DNA from: an uncultured Cryomorphaceae bacterium
GTDB taxonomy: Bacteria > Bacteroidota > Bacteroidia > Flavobacteriales > Schleiferiaceae
DNA length: 40,999 bases
Direction of reading: 5' to 3'
Assembly (NCBI GenBank): GCA_913043005.1
Contig: CAJWKU010000014.1
Coordinates: 1-40,999, forward strand
The notes below the pieces were generated by a model. That model saw nothing but the letters and a program-made list of their open reading frames with translations, did not search any database and was not told the origin of the DNA. Made by a program: the position numbers and the translations under genes. Positions within the stretch are counted from its first letter, which is position 1; each line of letters starts with the position of its first letter. Below are positions 16,598-26,988 of the stretch, in pieces.

Positions 16598-17869
16598 ATG
16601 GAATTATTAATTATTAACCCAGGTCACTGGGCACGTACTTTCTTCGAGAGCATTGGATTATCTGATAATTTAGTTTCAGGACTGACTATTTCTGTTGATT
16701 TCATAATTCTCATTATTGCCAGCTTAATAGCAGATTTTATCGCTCGAAAGATTCTTATGGGCTTGATTAAACGTTGGGTAATAAAATCAAAAGTCAATTG
16801 GGACAATTACTTTTTAGAAGCAAAAGTGTTTCAAGCATTAGTTCATCTTCTTCCAACTATAGCTATTTACAGCTTTATCCCTCTTGTCTTCGAAGATATT
16901 CCAAGTGCAATAAATCCTATCCAGACTAGCTTAATTACATTTTTGATTTTACAGATCTCTATTCTAATAAATCGAACATCAAAAGCAGCAAGCCATATTC
17001 TTGAAAATACTGAAAGCTTTAAAGACAAACCCATAAGAACTCTACTTTCTGTTGTTCAATTTATCACTTGGTTTATTGCTCTTCTTGGGGTTATTTCTGT
17101 TTGGAGTGGAACTCCATTATTCAGTCTTCTTGGAGCGATGGCTGGGGCAACAGCTATAGTTATTCTAATATTTCAAGATGCGATCAATGGTCTTTTAGCA
17201 AATTTTCAAATCACTCTTTTTGATCTCCTACGAAAGGGGGACTGGGTGACTTTTGAAAAATTTGGTGTAGACGGTGATGTTCTTAGTGTAGATCTAACTA
17301 CGGTTAAAATCAAAAACTTTGATAACACAATATCTTCAATCCCAGCAAAAGCATTTGTTACTGATAGCTTCGTTAATTGGCGAGGAATACAAATAGCTGA
17401 AGTTCGCAGAATTAAACGAAGTATAACGATTGATCTTGACACAATTAAATTCTGTGATGAACCTCTTTTAGAGAAAATGAAAGAAATTGAGAGTGTAAAG
17501 GAGTACATATTAGCTCAGGGTAAAGCGATTCAAGATCATAATAAGTTGATTGGTGCAAATAAGTCAAATCCAGTAAACGGAAGAAACTTGACAAACCTGG
17601 GTATTTTTCGAATTTACGCTACGAATTATTTAAAAAATCATGATTTATTATCGTCAGATCACAGTCTTATGGTCAGGCAACTTCAGCCATTAAATACAGG
17701 TCTCCCACTAGAAATCTATTGCTTTGCAAAAGAAATAAACTGGGTTCCTTATGAGGGTATCGTTTCAGATATATTTGATCACCTTATCGCCTCTGCTCCC
17801 TTATTCGGCTTAAAAATATATCAAGCCCCAACATCAAGCAGCGGGTATCCATTTAATCCCGAAAATTGA
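16598..17869 (+). CDS. MscS-family mechanosensitive channel (YbdG-like)
   Basis: 423 residues. About five membrane helices occupy the first 190 residues. The pore-helix region is GAMAGATAIVILIFQDAINGLLANFQI, with the Gly/Ala packing usual for MscS. The beta domain follows: RKGDWVTFEKFGVDGDVLSVDLTTVKIKNFDNTISSIPAKAFVTDSFVNWRG, which resembles the YbdG subfamily in its NTISSIP and NWRG strings. It protects against osmotic downshock. A -7-like box (TAACTTCG, 16586-16593) is only 4 bases before the ATG, so the message could be nearly leaderless. Its stop overlaps the ruvC start. Confidence 0.88.
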   Translation: MELLIINPGHWARTFFESIGLSDNLVSGLTISVDFIILIIASLIADFIARKILMGLIKRWVIKSKVNWDNYFLEAKVFQALVHLLPTIAIYSFIPLVFEDIPSAINPIQTSLITFLILQISILINRTSKAASHILENTESFKDKPIRTLLSVVQFITWFIALLGVISVWSGTPLFSLLGAMAGATAIVILIFQDAINGLLANFQITLFDLLRKGDWVTFEKFGVDGDVLSVDLTTVKIKNFDNTISSIPAKAFVTDSFVNWRGIQIAEVRRIKRSITIDLDTIKFCDEPLLEKMKEIESVKEYILAQGKAIQDHNKLIGANKSNPVNGRNLTNLGIFRIYATNYLKNHDLLSSDHSLMVRQLQPLNTGLPLEIYCFAKEINWVPYEGIVSDIFDHLIASAPLFGLKIYQAPTSSSGYPFNPEN

Positions 17870-18456
17870 AATCTCATCTGATTTTAGGGATCGATCCTGG
17901 AACAGTAGTTATGGGCTACGGCCTTGTTCTTGTAGAAGGTCAAAAACTTAGTTGCATTGATCTCGATGCCATTAGATTTGATTCAAAAAGAAGTCCATTT
18001 GAACGCCTTGGGGATATACATAAATCCATATCTCTTTTGTTTAAAAAGTATAATCCGGATTCTCTGGCAATGGAAGCTCCATTTTACGGCAAAAATGTGC
18101 AATCAATGTTAAAACTAGGGAGAGCCCAAGGGGTTATCATGTCAGCAGGACTAGAAAAAGGGATTTTAGTTGAAGAATATTCTCCACGGAAAGTTAAAAT
18201 GGCTATAACTGGTAATGGTGCTGCCAATAAAGAAAGAGTTGCTGCTATGCTCGAAAATATTTACCGGCTATCAAAAATTACTAAACCGCTAGATGCCACA
18301 GATGGACTTGCTGTAGCCACATGCCATGCTCTTCAAATATTAAGTCCGATCAAAAGCGAATCTCCCAATAAATTGAAAGCGAAACCCAAAAGCAAGGGCA
18401 AGGGATCTTGGAATTCATTTCTTCAAAATAATCCAGATCGTATTAAAGAGAATTAA
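17866..18456 (+). CDS. ruvC: Holliday junction resolvase RuvC
   Basis: 196 residues starting at TTG 17866, which overlaps the MscS-gene stop by 4 bases (TTGA). Acidic catalytic residues are in place: Asp10 in GIDPGT, Glu70 in AMEAPF, and Asp143 and Asp146 in PLDATDGLAVATCH. It cuts Holliday junctions as a dimer with RuvAB. The C-terminal 30 residues are a basic tail (KLKAKPKSKGKGS), longer than in many RuvC proteins, that may bind DNA. Neither ruvA nor ruvB is nearby. Confidence 0.95.
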   Translation: MKSHLILGIDPGTVVMGYGLVLVEGQKLSCIDLDAIRFDSKRSPFERLGDIHKSISLLFKKYNPDSLAMEAPFYGKNVQSMLKLGRAQGVIMSAGLEKGILVEEYSPRKVKMAITGNGAANKERVAAMLENIYRLSKITKPLDATDGLAVATCHALQILSPIKSESPNKLKAKPKSKGKGSWNSFLQNNPDRIKEN

Positions 18457-18546
18457 TAAGAATATTCATATTATCTGCTCTCTAATTTGAACTACTATTG
18501 CATTCTAAATTAAGCCATCAGAAAACAATCAATAAACTGATCTTCA

Positions 18547-20421
18547 TTGGATTCAAAAAACCTTCTTTCCGTACATAAAATAAGTAAGTCATTTGGGGTT
18601 AAAACCCTTTACCAAGACATCACTTTCGGTATTCATGAAGGCGAGAAAATAGCAATTATCGCTAAAAATGGTGCTGGAAAGACTACTCTTATGCGAACTC
18701 TAATCGACCCAGGTAATGCTGATAGTGGAGATATTGTTTTTAGAAGTGGGCTCAAGATTAGGTACTTACCTCAACAACCTTCATTTAATGATGGACTCAC
18801 AGTCCGGCAAGTTCTTTACCAAAGTGATCATGAGGGATTCGATGCACTGAAAATATATGAAGAAGTGGTATCGAAAGACAGCGATCCCGAAACTATGCAA
18901 GCAGCTCTAGATCGCGTTGAGATAACTGGTGGCTGGACTATAGAAAGCCGTATTCAAGAAATCCATAGCCGAATGAATCTTCCAGATATGGAGCGTAAAG
19001 TGAATCAGTTCTCCGGTGGGGAAATAAAGAGATTGGCTCTAGCCCAACTCTTTGTTGAAGAGCCTGATCTAATATTAATGGATGAACCAACCAATCATCT
19101 TGATTTAGATATTATCGAGTGGCTTGAAGACTATTTGATCAATTACAAAGGAGCTCTATTGATGATTACTCATGATAGATATTTTTTAGAGCGAGTTTGC
19201 GGAACTATGTTTGAGCTTGAGAACCTCCAATTTTATAAATACGAAGGAAACTATAGCTATTATCTTGAACAAAAAGAGTTACGAGAGGCCAATGAAGCTG
19301 TTAGTTTACATAAAGCAAAGCAATTATTCAAAAAAGAACTAGACTGGATTCGTAAATCGCCTAGTGCCCGGACTGGTAAATCGAAAGATAGAATTGACAG
19401 GTTTAAAGACATAAAAAAAGTTGCTAATCAAATTATAGACCATAAAGAGGTTAGTCTATCCTTAAATTCCCAACGATTGGGAGGGAAAATATTGGAATTA
19501 CACAAAATAGCTAAGAGTTATCCAGACAAATTATTAATAGAAAATTTCAGTTATATTTTTAAAAAAGGCGAGCGAGCGGGAATTGTTGGGCCGAATGGTT
19601 GCGGTAAATCTACTCTACTCAAACTCATTATGCAGTCAGACATTCCTGATATGGGTAAAATTATTACCGGAGAAACTGTCATTTTTGGACACTATACCCA
19701 AGATGGTATGATTGATAAAAATGACCTCAAAGTAATAGAGGTGGTTCAAGAGATTGGCGAATACATTACTCTTAAAAAAGGACATAAGCTCACAGCCTCT
19801 CAGCTATGTGAGCGCTTCCTTTTTGATAAAAACCAGCAGTATAGCTATGTGAGCACCCTGAGTGGAGGAGAACGCAGGAGACTCTTTCTGCTAACGATTC
19901 TTATGAAGAATCCGAACTTTCTGATTCTTGATGAGCCCACTAACGATTTGGATATTCTCACCCTACAAGCTCTGGAAGACTTTTTAGAAGAGTTCCAAGG
20001 ATGTCTTTTAATTGTAAGCCACGATAGGTATTTCTTAGATAAATTATGTCAACACCTATTTATTTTCGAGGGAGAAGGTAAAATCAAAGACTTCAATGGC
20101 AGCTACTATCAATGGCGGGAAGAAAAAAAGAGACTTACCTCAATAAAAATAAAAGCCCCAAATTCCCAAAAAATACTAAAAAAGAATAACCTTACAGTAA
20201 AGACTAAATTAAATTATTCTGAAAAACGTGAGTGGAATAATCTACCTATTGAAATTTCTGCATTAGAAAAAAAAAGAGATGAATTAAACAAAGTATTCGA
20301 ATCTGATAAACAGGATTCAGATACAATTATTCAAGCCTCAAAAGACATAAAAATCATAATTGCTGAGCTTGATGAGAAAGAAATGAGATGGCTAGAGTTG
20401 AGCGAACTAGGCGATATTTAA
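18547..20421 (+). CDS. ABC-F family ATPase, Uup type
   Basis: 624 residues from TTG 18547. It has two ATPase domains and no membrane helices. Domain 1 has Walker A AKNGAGKTTL (first Gly replaced by Ala), signature FSGGE and Walker B LILMDEPTNHLDL. Domain 2 has GPNGCGKSTLL, LSGGERR and FLILDEPTNDLDI. A linker between the domains and a C-terminal predicted coiled coil (about 555-620, ISALEKKRDELNK) give the Uup layout. Uup and related ABC-F proteins act on ribosomes or DNA-branch stability. The substrate is not readable from sequence. Confidence 0.9.
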   Translation: MDSKNLLSVHKISKSFGVKTLYQDITFGIHEGEKIAIIAKNGAGKTTLMRTLIDPGNADSGDIVFRSGLKIRYLPQQPSFNDGLTVRQVLYQSDHEGFDALKIYEEVVSKDSDPETMQAALDRVEITGGWTIESRIQEIHSRMNLPDMERKVNQFSGGEIKRLALAQLFVEEPDLILMDEPTNHLDLDIIEWLEDYLINYKGALLMITHDRYFLERVCGTMFELENLQFYKYEGNYSYYLEQKELREANEAVSLHKAKQLFKKELDWIRKSPSARTGKSKDRIDRFKDIKKVANQIIDHKEVSLSLNSQRLGGKILELHKIAKSYPDKLLIENFSYIFKKGERAGIVGPNGCGKSTLLKLIMQSDIPDMGKIITGETVIFGHYTQDGMIDKNDLKVIEVVQEIGEYITLKKGHKLTASQLCERFLFDKNQQYSYVSTLSGGERRRLFLLTILMKNPNFLILDEPTNDLDILTLQALEDFLEEFQGCLLIVSHDRYFLDKLCQHLFIFEGEGKIKDFNGSYYQWREEKKRLTSIKIKAPNSQKILKKNNLTVKTKLNYSEKREWNNLPIEISALEKKRDELNKVFESDKQDSDTIIQASKDIKIIIAELDEKEMRWLELSELGDI

Positions 20422-20468
20422 TAGATTCTGATGTCATCCTTAACTTTATCTTTTAATAAATATTTTTC

Positions 20469-20909
20469 ATGATTCTAAATAAACCATATTTAATACTAAT
20501 AGTGATTTTCATATCCACTAAAGCCTTTGGGCAAATATCATTAGATGCTCAATACAGAAGTGGGGCTGGATGGTTTCAAGCCTATGAAGCTGGGATAAAA
20601 GTAGATCTCAAAAAAGGATATGGTGTTTTTAGAGGTTTTAATGCTACGGATTTTGGAAACTCCTCAAGGGCAGACAGTAGTAGTTTTGGAATATCAATAG
20701 GAGCTGGATATTCTTTTAAGATAATTTCGAGACTTTCGTTAGGGGGAGAAGTAAACTTGAGAATCAATGACTTAAATGGGGCGAATGGCGATCCATTTTT
20801 ATCTCCACAACTATACTTAGGGTACGATTTTAAATGGTTTGAAATACAATTGAATTTAGGAGTGCCCTATTTTTTTGGGTTTGGAATAAATATTCCTTTA
20901 AAAACATAG
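20469..20909 (+). CDS. Small beta-rich, probably outer-membrane protein
   Basis: 146 residues with a signal peptide (MILNKPYLILIVIFISTKAFG, then QISL). The mature part alternates in strands (DAQYRSGAGWFQAYEAGIKVDL, FGISIGAGYSFK, LSLGGEVNLRIND, LSPQLYLGYDFKWFEIQLNLGV), consistent with a small outer-membrane barrel of about eight strands. The family is not recognised. It lies 47 bases after the ABC-F gene and converges with the HIT gene. Confidence 0.65.
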   Translation: MILNKPYLILIVIFISTKAFGQISLDAQYRSGAGWFQAYEAGIKVDLKKGYGVFRGFNATDFGNSSRADSSSFGISIGAGYSFKIISRLSLGGEVNLRINDLNGANGDPFLSPQLYLGYDFKWFEIQLNLGVPYFFGFGINIPLKT

Positions 20910-20947
20910 ATAAAAAGTATCCTCTAAAACCTAAACTCTAAACTAAC

Positions 20948-21355
20948 TTAGGATTTCAATCTCACATATTCATTTGCTATGCTCTTGGCAATATCTTGCA
21001 TTTCCTCCTCACTGAGTTGCAACTTTGGCAATGCAAAATTCAAATCCCCCTCAGTTCTCAAAGGAACTAGATGCACATGTGCATGAGTGACCTCAAATCC
21101 AAGGACTGCTACACCCACTCGATTACATGCTATTTTACCCTCAATAGCTTTTGCTACGACTTGTGCGAATGACCACAAGGTCTCAAACTCTTTAACCGGG
21201 AGATCAAACAAACGATCTACCTCTCTTTTAGGAACAACAAGCGTGTGACCTTTAGAAAGGGGTCTGATATCTAAAAATGCTATTGAGTCATTAGACTCAG
21301 CAATTTTATAACAAGGTATTTCACCTTTTATAATTCTTGTAAATACGGAATCCAT
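20948..21355 (-). CDS. HIT-family (HINT-like) nucleotide-binding protein
   Basis: 135 residues. The histidine triad is HAHVHLVPL with His91, His93 and His95. The N-terminal FTRIIKGEIPCYKIAESNDSIAFLDI and HTLVVPKREVDRL are typical of HINT hydrolases, which split nucleoside phosphoramidates and related nucleotides. It follows greA after 16 bases on the same strand, a pairing often seen in Bacteroidota. Confidence 0.93.
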   Translation of the reverse strand: MDSVFTRIIKGEIPCYKIAESNDSIAFLDIRPLSKGHTLVVPKREVDRLFDLPVKEFETLWSFAQVVAKAIEGKIACNRVGVAVLGFEVTHAHVHLVPLRTEGDLNFALPKLQLSEEEMQDIAKSIANEYVRLKS

Positions 21356-21371
21356 ATTGGTCTAAATATTC

Positions 21372-21842
21372 TTAGCGTGAAATTTCTAATATTTCCAATT
21401 TCATCATCCCATTTGGGACTTGAATCTCTGCAATATCCCCAAGAGTTTTACCCAAAAGCCCTTTGCCAATAGGAGAACTTACACTTATTTTCCCCGAGGT
21501 GAGGTCTGCTTCTGCTTCGGCAACTAAAGTGTAAGAAAACTCCATTTTATTTGATACATTACGTAAACGAACTCGAGATAATATTAACACTTTACTATTG
21601 TCAAATTGGGATTCATCTACTATCCGCGCATTTGCCATTACATCTTCTAGTTTAGATATCTTCAATTCCAATAAACCCTGCGCCTCTTTGGCTGCATCAT
21701 ACTCAGCATTCTCACTTAAATCACCTTTATCACGAGCCTCTGCAATTTGCTGAGATATCCGAGGCCGCTGCACTGACTTAAGCTCTTCAAGCTCTTCTTT
21801 TAAATTTTTAAAGCCCTCAGGGGTATAATAGGAAACCGACAT
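21372..21842 (-). CDS. greA: Transcription elongation factor GreA
   Basis: 156 residues. The N-terminal coiled coil has the family strings GFKNLKEELEELKSVQRP and IAEARDKGDLSENAEYDAAKEAQ, with the acidic tip residues Asp and Glu in GDLSENAEYDAA. The C-terminal FKBP-like domain has SVSSPIGKGLLGKTLGD. GreA helps stalled RNA polymerase cut backtracked RNA. Probably one operon with the HIT gene. Confidence 0.97.
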   Translation of the reverse strand: MSVSYYTPEGFKNLKEELEELKSVQRPRISQQIAEARDKGDLSENAEYDAAKEAQGLLELKISKLEDVMANARIVDESQFDNSKVLILSRVRLRNVSNKMEFSYTLVAEAEADLTSGKISVSSPIGKGLLGKTLGDIAEIQVPNGMMKLEILEISR

Positions 21843-21946
21843 TCTAATTGATTTTTAAACAGGGATGAGATCTATTTAGACCTCAACTCAATATTTGAAA
21901 GATATGAATTTAAATAAAAGAGAGAAATAAAGGCTCCAGAAGAAAA

Positions 21947-22981
21947 TTATAATATTAGAATTGCCCCTATTGTATGAACACCCATGAAAGCGGAGTTTGT
22001 AAGCCGGTATGCATAGTTAATCTGTAATTTACCCCCATTTCCTGTTGGTGCGTTTACGGAAAACCCTGCAGCTGGACCACTTAAAGCTTCTGTCGCCATT
22101 CCATCATAACGATTGTCAAAAAAAGCATAACCAAACCGGACTTGAAAAATATCATTATGATCAAATTCTAGTCCGCCAGTTATTTGATCTTTTTTGAAAG
22201 AGTTGGAAATAAAATTAGCAGCAATATTAAGTCGATTCTTGGAGTCTATGTCTACTCTTTTTGAAGCACCAATAGCAAGCTGAGTAGGCAACTCAAAGCT
22301 TTGTGATCGGCTATCAAAAGTAGAAGTATGCGACCCTGAGGGAACAGGCAAGACTATTGCCATACCATCTCCGGCATAACCAAATGAAGGACCAATGTTA
22401 CGAAGTGTGATGCCAAATTTAAAATCACGATTATCTCCTGTTACATATTGGACACCAGCATCAAAACAGACCCCAGTAGCAGTAAGGTTTGATATACTGG
22501 AGCTATACAATTTTATATTAATACCACCGAAAATACTCTGAGTAAACTTTTTAGAGTAACCAATACCAATAATTGAAGCCGTCGGACGGTAAGTTCCAGC
22601 ACCACCATCTGGCAAGTCCGTGGTTGTGACATCTATATCACCATAATTCATATTCGTTATATGAATCCCAAGAACTCCATCATTACCCGTTGGTGTTGCA
22701 AATGCAGCTGCATTCAACTGAATCCCGGAACCAACTAACCATTGACTATTTGCAAATCCAGCCTGCAGGCCATCGGTAAATGCTAAACCTGCAATATTTC
22801 CATACAATGACTCTAGGCCCATTACATTTGCTGTATTCCCTTCTGCCCATGAAGCCGTTCGAGACCAAGGGTTTATCAAAAGTTCAGAAGCCCCTGCAGA
22901 TCCTGACCTTACAGGATTCCCACCAAAAGCATACGACGTTACCACTAGAAAAGCGACTATTGAATATATATATTTTTTCAT
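21947..22981 (-). CDS. PorV/PorQ-family outer-membrane protein
   Basis: 344 residues from the ATG at 22981 (MKKYIYS); an ATG three codons upstream (22990) is possible. A signal peptide is followed by the family opening SAGASELLINPWSRTASWAEGNTANVMG, then LESLYGNIAGLAF and an all-beta body matching PorV/PorQ proteins, which are FadL-like barrels. In type IX secretion, PorV carries secreted proteins to the surface attachment complex. This one lies 17 bases after the gene for a secreted protein with a type IX-like tail, so a dedicated partner role is likely but is inference. Confidence 0.85.
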   Translation of the reverse strand: MKKYIYSIVAFLVVTSYAFGGNPVRSGSAGASELLINPWSRTASWAEGNTANVMGLESLYGNIAGLAFTDGLQAGFANSQWLVGSGIQLNAAAFATPTGNDGVLGIHITNMNYGDIDVTTTDLPDGGAGTYRPTASIIGIGYSKKFTQSIFGGINIKLYSSSISNLTATGVCFDAGVQYVTGDNRDFKFGITLRNIGPSFGYAGDGMAIVLPVPSGSHTSTFDSRSQSFELPTQLAIGASKRVDIDSKNRLNIAANFISNSFKKDQITGGLEFDHNDIFQVRFGYAFFDNRYDGMATEALSGPAAGFSVNAPTGNGGKLQINYAYRLTNSAFMGVHTIGAILIL

Positions 22982-22998
22982 GATTTCCATATTTCTTT

Positions 22999-25900
22999 TT
23001 AAAATCCAGTTGGGTCAAATGGACGTAATGTTCCAAACCATTTAATCACCTTCTCCCCAATACCCGGGGCGTTAATATGAATGATATAAACTCCACTAGC
23101 AATTGGAACATTGTAATTGTTTGTCAAGTTCCATGATATCCATGTAGCAGAATTGTCTTTCTTTAAAGTCCTAACTAAAGCCCCTTCAACAGTGTATATG
23201 TTTATGGTACAGTTTTCAGGAAGATTAGTGATCTTGACAATATTGTCTAATTGAGAATTCTCATACAAAGAGATACTAAAGTATGGATTAGGTACAACAC
23301 GGATTATATCCAATGCCGACTGAGCAATAGAGGTTTGACCTTTTTTAGTAGCAACATTATTTGTATTGAAGATATACTTTGGGTATGAATTATTGCTTCC
23401 GTCTATTTCATACTTAGAGTAAGGTTGAGTCATGCGAATTCTGACTTTTGCATCACTTGGCATATTAGTATACGGATCCATTCCATCAAACCTGGAGTCA
23501 ATTAATGGTATGTTAACCCACATTAAGCTTTTCGTAATCTTATTGCGATTTAGGATAGAATTCATACCGGTTATCTCCGTGTATAAAGGACTTGCAGTTT
23601 CGTCTGGCCCTGCATAATCTAGTGGTATCTTAGAAAGGCCCTGTTGAAAATAAGGAGCAAATACATAGAGGTAGTGCTGTCCCCCGAACTTATATCCACC
23701 AGTTACTGCATCTCTTGGGAAAACACTGCTTCTACTCGTTGGGTTCCATTTCATATCATTTCCATTATCCCCTACCATCCAAGAATTTTCACCAAAAGCC
23801 ATATTTAAACGTGTTCCCGTTTCGAGATCAATTGCATATCCTGGGAACCATGACCAACCCGTACTCGTAGAGCTCTGAACAAGCTCACCATTTACAAGAT
23901 CTAAGCTAGCGCCAGAACGCAACCTCCATTTTCGTGTGGCACCATCAGTTAGATTTTGATCCTCTCCCAGCTCTATAACAGGCACACGAGTCCATTTAGT
24001 ATGATCAGATGTGTAAACAATATCAACAGAGTGGAGTCCTCCAGTAGCCATTCTAGAGGAAAAAGCCGACATAGCTGAATCAGCAGGACCCATGCCATAG
24101 ATAGGGTTTCCTTCATCAAAACCTCTTCCCAAATAACTCACATATTTAAATGGTCCCCATGTGCCATCTACAATATTGCTAAATAATGACTTCGGGTCAT
24201 CTGGATAATCTGAATAATAAGAACCCGGCTTTACTGTAACATCATTTTGACCTGCCAATAACCAATTTCTTGGGCTGTAGCTATCGTCATCTTTTACGCC
24301 TGTCAACCACGCCTGAGTGGGATCAGTAAAACTAATATCCGATTCTATGATTCCTGCATTTCTCTCATTATCTGGATCATTTCCTGGATTCTCTTGATCT
24401 CTAATTTCAACTGATAATCCCAACTCAGGAATTATTTGTTCATTTAAGAAAGAGATTGAAGTCATTGAATTTGCAATAGTATTTCCTGCACCATCTTGAA
24501 TCTCCCACATTGCTGAACTTCCTATATTATCAAAAAGAAGAGTGTAATTTCCTTCGGGTACATTCAAAGGATCTACAACTTTTACGTTAATAGGTCCATT
24601 CCCACTCTTATATACTGGGTAGTCCAAGCTGAAATTATTAATGATGAATGATTTCGAGGCTGAGTCTAATTCAAGCGGATTTCCTCCGTTACCCATACCT
24701 TCAATTCGGGTAATAATTGGGCTAAACCCATAGGCTGAATTTTGAATAGTCCCTTGCGATTCACTACTTATTATGTGCGGAATGCCTTCATATTTTCTTA
24801 CATTATTTCTTCCTGACAAGAAGGGCTTTCGCTGTCCACTTGGATATAGGACCTGGTCAAATGGCTCATATTCATTGTAAGCATATGCCACAACAGTAAA
24901 GTAGTATGGCTTATGATTCACAAGTCTCTTATCTGTTCCTGTTGCGAAGGCATCATCGCTAACTAAGAAACTCATTTTAATACCTTCATTATTATTTTCA
25001 AGGGTCATATCTTGAGGCATAAGCAGTTCTAAATTCGGATCTAACTCCCAATTTATGAGACGTTCTACCCCATTTTGAATATCACATTGACCAATTAATC
25101 TCGCCTGACTCGGATCATATCGATCTCCTACCGAAGCATTCTGATTTGCCAGCTGAAAAATTTGGAATCCTTCGAATCTATATTTATTATCTGCAAATGG
25201 AATCAAAGGATCAATCTCTTCATAATCAAGATTATCATTATTCTGTCCTTCTCTGTAGCTAAGCATCAAAACAAGCTCACGGTCTAGCTCCTGAACTTCT
25301 AGATCAGGAGCATCAGGACCATTCAATATCTGAAAACAATTATCAAATAAACTTTGTGCCTTGTCGTCAGCAATTAAAACTTTCTCAACTGATGCAAATA
25401 AATCAGACTTATTGTAATCTCTCTCCCAAACAACTCCTGTTGTAATGAAATTCAATGCCCCTGGAGCTAGAGAAAAAGGCCCCGCGTTGTGAAGACCACG
25501 CTTATCCTCAGAATTATTTGGTGATTCGTACCAATCTTGTGATGACGTTGGAGCATTGTTCCCAGTTGTATCAAAGGTGTTCCCTGGATATGCAAATAAA
25601 GTTGCAAGGCCTGAACCATCTGCAGTAAATCCATCACCATTTGCAGGGTTTCCGGGGCCACTAGGGCTTTCAACTACAAGCGGATTACCATTTTTCCATC
25701 TTGATTGCATAAAATTATAAAACTCTGCAGAGGTATTTGGATTACCAGAAAATGCAGACCCTGTATTATTGTAATACATGAATCCGGACATGATGATTCT
25801 TTCGTTCACGCCAGTAACTGGATTCTCCGCGACACAATCTCCATTATCATCTCTTACACCATCGATACATCCGTCTCTATCATTATCAAGGCCATCAAAA

Positions 25901-26967
25901 TAATCAGCAAAAGGGCCTTGGAAGAAATCAAACCCAACAGCAGGAGGATTTAATCCATATCCCAAAGGACCTTCGTCATTTAAGTCGGCATTATAACAAT
26001 ATCCCAACCCTCTTGGGATGTCACAACCTATGATATCGTCTAAATAATTTCCTAGATCTGGATCAAACCATGTAGAGAAGTATGTATTGGTCAATCTAAA
26101 TGTTGACTTATTAATAATTCGGTAGTTATTAAATGTCATATTATTGATCTCATCATTCGTAGAAAAAGCAAATGCTTGAGCTCGAATTTCAAACCCTAGA
26201 GCGCCCGCATTGGTCTCTGTATGAACATTTCCTCTATCATTAAATACCCACCATATTGTCTGGTCACCGTAAAGAACATCTGTCTCTTTTCTTCGGCAAT
26301 CAAAAGATCTATCTAGGTCATAGGCAGGGTAATCCTCTAATGGATCATAGAATTGATCTCCATCTAAATCGATAAAAGGAGCAAGGGCGTAAGGCAATTC
26401 ACCTTCCGCTCCTTGAGCTGGCCAATTTAAAATAATATCCGGTATATTCCCTTCATATCCTGGGAATTTATCCCCAGCATCACAGTCTGGATCATTTTTA
26501 CAGAACAACCATGAACGATGAGTTTCAACCTCTTCACGGGTGATTATCCAATGTTGATCATATTTATCACAAATCTCTTTATTAACAGAAGCCAAGCCGT
26601 CTGTTGATAGGGGGCCGGGCCAGTAATCACTTCCGCGTGAACGATAAGTCATAGCTGCAAGTTTCAACTGATTTCCCTCATCAAGTCCTCCAAGCCAAAG
26701 AGCTCCAGCAAACATCGAGTGTTTTCCACCTCCCTTAGGGACTTCATAACGAGCAGTATTTAAATCCCACCACATATCTCCACCTGCTAAAATAGTAGCA
26801 CGAACATTATTTATGCTAAGGTCAGATTGAGCTTTAGCCGGCTGACAGAGCTCTTCAACCGTCTTGTTTGAGCGGCCAATTGAGCTTCCAGAAACATTAA
26901 TATCAGGCTTTGCCGATATTACTCCTGAGCTAAATACGATTACTAAACAGAATATTAATTTCTTCAT
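22999..26967 (-). CDS. Very large secreted protein with Ca-binding-like repeats and a type IX-like C-terminal sorting tail
   Basis: 1322 residues with a signal peptide (MKKLIFCLVIVFSSGVISA). No enzyme domain is recognised. Two thrombospondin-type-3-like, probably calcium-binding segments are seen: DLDGDQFYDPLEDYPAYDLD (about 200-225) and DNDRDGCIDGVRDDNGDC (about 360-380). The final 100 residues (VVPNPYF, NLPENCTINIYTVEGALVRTL, NVPIASGVYIIHIN, GEKVIKWF) match the type A C-terminal signal of type IX secretion. There is an 11-residue extension (GTLRPFDPTGF) after the usual end. It sits between a TonB receptor and a PorV-like gene. The family appears in this three-gene order in Bacteroidota, and its function is not known to me. 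Confidence 0.8.
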   Translation of the reverse strand: MKKLIFCLVIVFSSGVISAKPDINVSGSSIGRSNKTVEELCQPAKAQSDLSINNVRATILAGGDMWWDLNTARYEVPKGGGKHSMFAGALWLGGLDEGNQLKLAAMTYRSRGSDYWPGPLSTDGLASVNKEICDKYDQHWIITREEVETHRSWLFCKNDPDCDAGDKFPGYEGNIPDIILNWPAQGAEGELPYALAPFIDLDGDQFYDPLEDYPAYDLDRSFDCRRKETDVLYGDQTIWWVFNDRGNVHTETNAGALGFEIRAQAFAFSTNDEINNMTFNNYRIINKSTFRLTNTYFSTWFDPDLGNYLDDIIGCDIPRGLGYCYNADLNDEGPLGYGLNPPAVGFDFFQGPFADYFDGLDNDRDGCIDGVRDDNGDCVAENPVTGVNERIIMSGFMYYNNTGSAFSGNPNTSAEFYNFMQSRWKNGNPLVVESPSGPGNPANGDGFTADGSGLATLFAYPGNTFDTTGNNAPTSSQDWYESPNNSEDKRGLHNAGPFSLAPGALNFITTGVVWERDYNKSDLFASVEKVLIADDKAQSLFDNCFQILNGPDAPDLEVQELDRELVLMLSYREGQNNDNLDYEEIDPLIPFADNKYRFEGFQIFQLANQNASVGDRYDPSQARLIGQCDIQNGVERLINWELDPNLELLMPQDMTLENNNEGIKMSFLVSDDAFATGTDKRLVNHKPYYFTVVAYAYNEYEPFDQVLYPSGQRKPFLSGRNNVRKYEGIPHIISSESQGTIQNSAYGFSPIITRIEGMGNGGNPLELDSASKSFIINNFSLDYPVYKSGNGPINVKVVDPLNVPEGNYTLLFDNIGSSAMWEIQDGAGNTIANSMTSISFLNEQIIPELGLSVEIRDQENPGNDPDNERNAGIIESDISFTDPTQAWLTGVKDDDSYSPRNWLLAGQNDVTVKPGSYYSDYPDDPKSLFSNIVDGTWGPFKYVSYLGRGFDEGNPIYGMGPADSAMSAFSSRMATGGLHSVDIVYTSDHTKWTRVPVIELGEDQNLTDGATRKWRLRSGASLDLVNGELVQSSTSTGWSWFPGYAIDLETGTRLNMAFGENSWMVGDNGNDMKWNPTSRSSVFPRDAVTGGYKFGGQHYLYVFAPYFQQGLSKIPLDYAGPDETASPLYTEITGMNSILNRNKITKSLMWVNIPLIDSRFDGMDPYTNMPSDAKVRIRMTQPYSKYEIDGSNNSYPKYIFNTNNVATKKGQTSIAQSALDIIRVVPNPYFSISLYENSQLDNIVKITNLPENCTINIYTVEGALVRTLKKDNSATWISWNLTNNYNVPIASGVYIIHINAPGIGEKVIKWFGTLRPFDPTGF

Positions 26968-26988
26968 TTGAAATTGGAATAAAATAAT

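Noticed and set aside
20910-20947. Terminator between the barrel-like gene and the HIT gene
   Set aside because: Only a 5-base ATCCT/AGGAT match with a large loop and no T-run on either side.
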